Assembly: GCF_000718255.1 (NCBI RefSeq)
Contig: NZ_JOFJ01000013.1
Span: forward strand, 84,190 to 148,189
Origin: Spirillospora albida
GTDB lineage: Bacteria > Actinomycetota > Actinomycetes > Streptosporangiales > Streptosporangiaceae
Length of the DNA stretch: 64,000 nt
Direction: 5' to 3'
Below the pieces are notes generated by a model that saw nothing but the letters and a program-made list of their open reading frames with translations, searched no databases and was not told the DNA's origin. Of this stretch, positions 60,232 to 64,000 are shown piece by piece (position 1 is the first letter of the stretch; the number at the start of each line of letters is the position of its first letter). The translations under genes and the position numbers were made by a program.

Positions 60232-60837
60232 ATGCCCCTGGCGACCGGCCTGACCGCCGTCGTACTGTGCGGCCTGCTGGCGATGCTGGCCACCGTGAGG
60301 CGCGGCCGCACGCGCCCCCCGGCACGCCCCGGCCGTCCCGCGGCGCCCCGGGCGGCGGCGCCCGGCGGCGCGGAGCGGCACCCCGAGTCCCTGACGGCCG
60401 TGCTCGATCCGGCAGACGAGGAGTACCTCGCCTGGCTCGCCGACCACCACTGGCCCACCGACGAGTACCTCGACCTCGTCCCGGAGCGGGCCGCCGAGCC
60501 TTCCGCCGGGCCGGGCCGCGACCCCTCCGGGGATCTGCCGTCCGACCTGCCGTTCGACGTCCTCCTGGACGCGGACGGGACCGGCGGGTACGTGTCGCCG
60601 CTGTGCCCGCGGTGCCGGGTCCGGCGGGAGGACGTGTGGCCCTGCCCGGCGTGCGGGGGGCTGCTCCACTCGTCCTGCGGGCACGGGATGCGGCGGCGCA
60701 GGGTCGCGCGCCCGTACCGGACGCGCGGCACGAACCCGGAGACGGTCGTCGCGGAGTGGATCTGCGAGGGCTGCACCTCGGTCGTGGGCCTGGACGTGAC
60801 CCACGCGGACGACCCGGACGGCGATCTGCTGCCCTGA
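60232..60837 (+). CDS. HPES/DEEYL-motif membrane-anchored zinc-ribbon-like protein
   Basis: 201 aa, family not recognised. An N-terminal hydrophobic helix (LATGLTAVVLCGLLAMLAT) is followed by an Arg/Pro/Ala-rich linker, then HPESLTAVLDPADEEYLAWL and ADHHWPTDEYLDLV (about residues 50-84), a linker and a C-terminal Cys-rich domain with CPRCRVRREDVWPCPACGG, SSCGHG and WICEGC (zinc-ribbon or RING-like). The HPES...DEYL block recurs almost unchanged in the 98-aa protein near 63.6 kb. Function unknown. Confidence 0.75.
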   Translation: MPLATGLTAVVLCGLLAMLATVRRGRTRPPARPGRPAAPRAAAPGGAERHPESLTAVLDPADEEYLAWLADHHWPTDEYLDLVPERAAEPSAGPGRDPSGDLPSDLPFDVLLDADGTGGYVSPLCPRCRVRREDVWPCPACGGLLHSSCGHGMRRRRVARPYRTRGTNPETVVAEWICEGCTSVVGLDVTHADDPDGDLLP

Positions 60838-60973
60838 TCGGCCCTGTTTGTCGGGATTTGACCTTCCCAATACAGCAGGGAACGTAAAGAATCCGTCATC
60901 CACTTGCATATTTCGGTCGTCCGGCGGCACTCTCAACTATGTCCTAAATCACAGGGGACGCAGGGAGGACACC

Positions 60974-61189
60974 GTGAAGATCGAACGCGTCCGGACCTGC
61001 CGGCACAAGCCGGCCTGCCCGGTCTCCGAGGCGCTGGACCACGACGCCGCACGCATGGTCGCCCACCACCCCGAGCAGGGCTGGGGTCTCCTGTGCAACG
61101 GCGTCGTCGTCTTCGAGGACACCGGGGAGCTGCTCCCCGACGGCCGTGTGGTCGCACCGCACCGCCCCGTCCGCGGCACGGCCGCCTGA
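60974..61189 (+). CDS. DUF5999 family small protein
   Basis: 71-aa protein (TCRHKPACPVSEALDHDAAR, HHPEQGWGLLCNGVVVFED, TGELLPDGRVVAPHRP). The Cys-x3-His-x4-Cys start and the HPEQGW-LLCNG block match the DUF5999 family of streptomycetes and relatives. GTG follows GGGAGGA. Function unknown; possibly zinc-binding. Confidence 0.85.
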   Translation: MKIERVRTCRHKPACPVSEALDHDAARMVAHHPEQGWGLLCNGVVVFEDTGELLPDGRVVAPHRPVRGTAA

Positions 61190-61216
61190 CGGCGTCGTCC
61201 GCGCCGCGGACGGCGC

Positions 61217-63358
61217 TCAGGCCGGCGCGATCCGGACGGGGACGGCGTTCAGATGGGCCATGCCCGCCAGCGGCTCCAGGTCGCCCGCGTCGGGAGAGGC
61301 GAGCAGGTTGACGTTCGCCCCGCCCGCTCCGTTGGCCGTACGCCAGCCGCCCTGGTGACCCCAGCCGTGCGGAACGGCGACGGTGCCCTCGGTCATCTCG
61401 TCGGTGACCTTCGCGACGAGCTCGATGGAGCCGTGCGGAGAGGTGACGCGACAGGGCGCCCCGTCCGCGATGCCGTGCTCCGCGGCGTCCTTGGGACTGA
61501 TACGGGCCGCGTGGACGCGGTCGCCCCGCATCAGCGACGGCGCGTTGTGCATCCAGGAGTTGTGCGAGCGGAGCTCGCGGAGGCCGATGAGGCGGAGCGG
61601 GAAGCCGTCCGGAGGCGGGGGCGCCGCCGCGAGGCGCCCGACCTCGGCGACGATCTCCGGCGGGGCGAGGTGCACCCGCCCGTCCTTGTGCACGATGCGG
61701 CGGCGGAGCGTCCCCGTCGGGTGGTGCTCGCCGAGGACGATGCCGTGTGGCGCGCGCCGCAGCCTGCGGACGCTGAGGCCGCGTCGGCGCAGTCCGAACC
61801 AGTCACCGGACGGGCCGGTGCGCAGCAGGGCGTCCACGAGCCGGCGCGGGGACGGCCGGACGCCGAGCCGGTGCGCGAGCCGCTGCGGGCCGAACGCGCC
61901 GACGCCGAGCCGCATCCGGCGGGCCAGATCGTCGATGATCTCCCATTCCTGGCGGGCCTCGCCGCGCGGCGGGACCACGGCCTCCGTCCAGGTGACGAAA
62001 GGGGTGAGGTGGTTCTGCAAGAACGGCAGGGGGAAGTCCTCGCGCTCCAGGAACGTCGTGGCGGGCAGGATGTAGTCGGCCTTGCGCCCCGTCTCCGTGA
62101 CATAGAGGTCGACGCAGACGAGGAGATCGAGTTCGTCGAGAGCCGCCCCGAGCGAGTCCCCGCCGGGGACGCTGAGCAGCGGGTTCCCGGCGGAGACGAA
62201 CAGCGCCCGCATCCGCCCCTCTCCCGGTGTCGTGATCTCGTCGGCCATGACGCCGGCCGGGAAGGTCCCGAGCACGTCGGGGTAGTTGCCGATCCGCGAC
62301 CGCGTCTTCCCGTAGGTGGCGAGACCGGAGAGGCGGAGCAGCTCGTCCAGGCGCAGGGGCGCCGCGCCGAACACGGCGCCGCCCGGCCGGTCGAGGTTGC
62401 CGGTGACGAGCGTGACGGCGTCGATCAGGAACGCGGTCAGCGTGCCGTACCGGCCGAGACAGGTGCCCGTCCGGCCGTACACGACGGCGCGTTCGGCGGC
62501 GGCCAGGTCGCGGGCCAGGGCGCGGACGGCCGGGGCGGGGACGCCGCTGCGGGCGGCGGTGTCCTCGGGCGCGAAGCGGGCGGCGAGCCCGCGCAGCTCC
62601 TGAACGCCCGCGGCCTGCCGCTCGCAGGCGGCGGCGTCCTCCAGTCCCTCCGCGAACAGGACGTGGAGCAGCGACAGCAGCAGCCACGGGTCGCCGTCCG
62701 GGGCAACGGGCAGGTGCTCGTAGGCGCGGGCGGTCTCGGTGCGGCGCGGGTCGGCGACGACGACACGGCCGCCGCGCCGCACGATCGCCGACAGGTCGTC
62801 GCGGATGCGAGGCGCGGAGATGAGGCTGCCGTGCGACACGATGGGGTTCGCGCCCAGCATGAGCAGCAGGTCGGTGCGCTTGAGGTCGGGGATCGGGACG
62901 AGGACCGGCGCGCCGTAGAGCAGGGCGCTGGCGGCGAACCGGTTGTTCACGTCCTGCGAGCCGGCGGAGTAGATGTGCGGCGACCCCAGCGCGGCCATGA
63001 AGCCGTTCAGCCAGAGGGGATGGCTGTAGGAGAACGTGCCGGGGTTGCCGAAGTACCAGCCGATCGAGTTCCCGCCGTGCTCTTTGCGGAGCGCGTTGAG
63101 CCGCGCGGCGATGCCGTCGAGCGCCTCGTCCCAGGTGACCCGCTCGAACTCGCCGTCGGGGCGGCGCCGCAGCGGGTGGACGACGCGGTCCGGGTCGTTC
63201 TGCACCTCGGTCATCGCGATGCCCTTGGGGCAGGCGAAGCCTCGGGACAGCGGATGGTCGCGGTCCGGTCGCAGCTGGACCAGCTCGCCGTCCCGGACGG
63301 TGGCCTCCAGGCCGCACAGCGGCTCGCAGATCCGGCAGTAAGTGGTCACTTTCGACAT
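61217..63358 (-). CDS. Molybdopterin oxidoreductase (formate dehydrogenase/nitrate reductase-like)
   Basis: 713-aa bis-MGD-type oxidoreductase. N-terminal Fe-S motif Cys8-x2-Cys11-x3-Cys15-x27-Cys43 (CRICEPLC...FACPKG) binds one 4Fe-4S cluster. Cofactor-binding segments include WYFGNPGTFSYSHPLW, SAGSQDVNNRFA, LLMLGANPIVSHGS and the C-terminal molydopterin dinucleotide domain with RSHNSWMHNAP and PHGWGHQGGW. No Tat signal, so cytoplasmic. No subunit genes are adjacent. CACAAT six bases before the ATG suggests a leaderless start. Substrate unknown. Confidence 0.9.
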   Translation of the reverse strand: MSKVTTYCRICEPLCGLEATVRDGELVQLRPDRDHPLSRGFACPKGIAMTEVQNDPDRVVHPLRRRPDGEFERVTWDEALDGIAARLNALRKEHGGNSIGWYFGNPGTFSYSHPLWLNGFMAALGSPHIYSAGSQDVNNRFAASALLYGAPVLVPIPDLKRTDLLLMLGANPIVSHGSLISAPRIRDDLSAIVRRGGRVVVADPRRTETARAYEHLPVAPDGDPWLLLSLLHVLFAEGLEDAAACERQAAGVQELRGLAARFAPEDTAARSGVPAPAVRALARDLAAAERAVVYGRTGTCLGRYGTLTAFLIDAVTLVTGNLDRPGGAVFGAAPLRLDELLRLSGLATYGKTRSRIGNYPDVLGTFPAGVMADEITTPGEGRMRALFVSAGNPLLSVPGGDSLGAALDELDLLVCVDLYVTETGRKADYILPATTFLEREDFPLPFLQNHLTPFVTWTEAVVPPRGEARQEWEIIDDLARRMRLGVGAFGPQRLAHRLGVRPSPRRLVDALLRTGPSGDWFGLRRRGLSVRRLRRAPHGIVLGEHHPTGTLRRRIVHKDGRVHLAPPEIVAEVGRLAAAPPPPDGFPLRLIGLRELRSHNSWMHNAPSLMRGDRVHAARISPKDAAEHGIADGAPCRVTSPHGSIELVAKVTDEMTEGTVAVPHGWGHQGGWRTANGAGGANVNLLASPDAGDLEPLAGMAHLNAVPVRIAPA

Positions 63359-63364
63359 GGCCCG

Positions 63365-63370
63365 ATTGTG
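63365..63370 (-). promoter_or_regulatory. Leaderless -10-like box of the molybdopterin oxidoreductase
   Basis: CACAAT on the minus strand, six bases before the ATG, with no strong ribosome site. Weaker match than the TAnnnT boxes. Confidence 0.35.
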
Positions 63371-63553
63371 CCCCAGGACGGGGCCGGGGACCAGACCGCC
63401 CGCGTGTCGTCCCGCCACCGGGCCGCCGGTTTCGCCAGCCTGGTCGCACGGCGGCCCGCGGGGCGCGGCCGTACCGGTAACGTTCAGCTGTTTCGGTCAT
63501 TACTCGGCCGGCGCGTCCCCGGACGGGAAGCGATCGTGAAAGGACGGGGTGGT

Positions 63554-63850
63554 GTGATCACGGTTCTGGTCCTCGCGGCCCTGGCCGCCCTGTTCGGCCT
63601 GTGCGTGCCGAACCTGCTCCGGCCCATGGCCCCTGCCCGGCCCGGCCCGCGGACGCGGCGCCGGCGCACCGGGAGGGCCCGCTCCGAGCCGCCCGTCCCG
63701 CACCCCGAGTCGATGACCGCCGAGCTGGACCCCGGCGACGAGGAGTACCTCGCCTCCCTCGCCGACGAGCTGTGGCCGGACGACGAGTACCTCGAACCCG
63801 AGGTCGGCGCGGACGGCGAGGAGGAGAACGGCAACGGGATGCGGCGGTGA
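63554..63850 (+). CDS. Short HPES/DEEYL-motif membrane-anchored protein
   Basis: 98 aa. A hydrophobic N-terminus (VITVLVLAALAALFGLCV), an Arg/Pro-rich linker and the motif HPESMTAELDPGDEEYLASL then ADELWPDDEYLEPE, nearly identical to the 201-aa protein at 60 kb, followed by an acidic tail but no Cys-rich domain. GTG start chosen by comparison with that paralogue; GTG 63536 with GGAAG is the alternative. Function unknown. Confidence 0.72.
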   Translation: MITVLVLAALAALFGLCVPNLLRPMAPARPGPRTRRRRTGRARSEPPVPHPESMTAELDPGDEEYLASLADELWPDDEYLEPEVGADGEEENGNGMRR

Positions 63851-63901
63851 ACGCGGCGGCGGCGAGCGACCGCGCCGCCGCCTTCGTTCGACCGGGCAGG
63901 G

Positions 63902-64000
63902 CTACTTGAGGAGCTGGCGGGCGATGACCATCCGCTGGATCTGGTTGGTGCCCTCGTAGATCTGGGTGATCTTGGCGTCGCGCATCATCCGCTCCACCGG
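63902..64000 (-). CDS. Acyl-CoA dehydrogenase, C-terminal end (cut by window)
   Basis: Only the last 32 residues are inside the window: VERMMRDAKITQIYEGTNQI then QRMVIARQLLK. The YEGTNQIQR motif carries the catalytic-type Glu of short-chain acyl-CoA dehydrogenases. The rest of the gene lies beyond the right edge. Confidence 0.9.
   Translation of the reverse strand, partial: PVERMMRDAKITQIYEGTNQIQRMVIARQLLK

Overview
This 64 kb window is very GC-rich and gene-dense. Its markers point to a filamentous actinomycete, most likely Actinomadura or another Streptosporangiales/Thermomonosporaceae genus: an orphan DUF397 protein beside an HATPase, a PF04672-type SAM methyltransferase, a DUF5999 protein, GTG/TTG starts, leaderless promoters and a KstR2-type steroid operon. 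The genus is inferred from gene content. I see no phage, transposase, integrase, CRISPR array or rRNA, so it reads as ordinary chromosome with accessory patches.

Region 1 (1-7.8 kb) is acyl-CoA and steroid catabolism. Two acyl-CoA dehydrogenases (ACADs) flank a GntR/FCD regulator, followed by a hotdog-fold dehydratase. The operon fadE30-ipdF-kstR2-fadA6 then encodes late cholesterol C/D-ring (HIP) degradation, with a KstR2-like palindrome before its first gene. Region 2 (7.8-12 kb) has two cell-wall glycosyltransferase genes, one a GT2/CDP-glycerol glycerophosphotransferase fusion (teichoic acid type). Region 3 (12-24 kb) has an ANTAR-PAS-SpoIIE phosphatase, tRNA-Pro(GGG), an exported toxin-like protein coupled to a duplicated-repeat partner, a divergent NAD+ DNA ligase, and several small conserved or unknown genes.

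Region 4 (24-31 kb) has a hydrolase, an F420/LLM oxidoreductase, then a cobalamin riboswitch controlling btuF-btuC-btuD-cbiZ (uptake of cobalamin/cobinamide and remodelling of cobinamide). A Zn-knuckle coiled-coil protein follows. Region 5 (31-40.6 kb) has an acyl-CoA synthetase and a TetR regulator divergent from a leucine-degradation operon (accD-accA-HMG-CoA lyase-ACAD), with twin palindromic operators between, then a cytochrome P450. Region 6 (40.7-49.6 kb) has a HTH-DUF4180 pair, an LRR-like protein, an hsp20-HspR-like operon, two exported proteins of unknown role, and a Tat-exported FAD oxidoreductase next to a Sec-exported AttH/CrtC-like protein with a divergent TetR regulator.

Region 7 (49.6-60 kb) has an MFS exporter, a second acyl-CoA synthetase, DUF397 and an HATPase around an unusual 12-bp TGCA-phased repeat, trehalose-6-phosphate synthase, MarR, an overlapping dedA-kinase-regulator operon and a PF04672 methyltransferase. 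Region 8 (60-64 kb) has two short membrane-anchored paralogues sharing a novel HPES...DEEYL motif. They flank a DUF5999 gene and a molybdopterin oxidoreductase. The window ends inside another ACAD.

The best candidates for undescribed biology are the toxin-like/duplicated-repeat pair (15.1-17.5 kb), the exported FAD enzyme/AttH pair (44.7-47.6 kb), the TGCA repeat beside the orphan DUF397, and the HPES...DEEYL paralogue pair.
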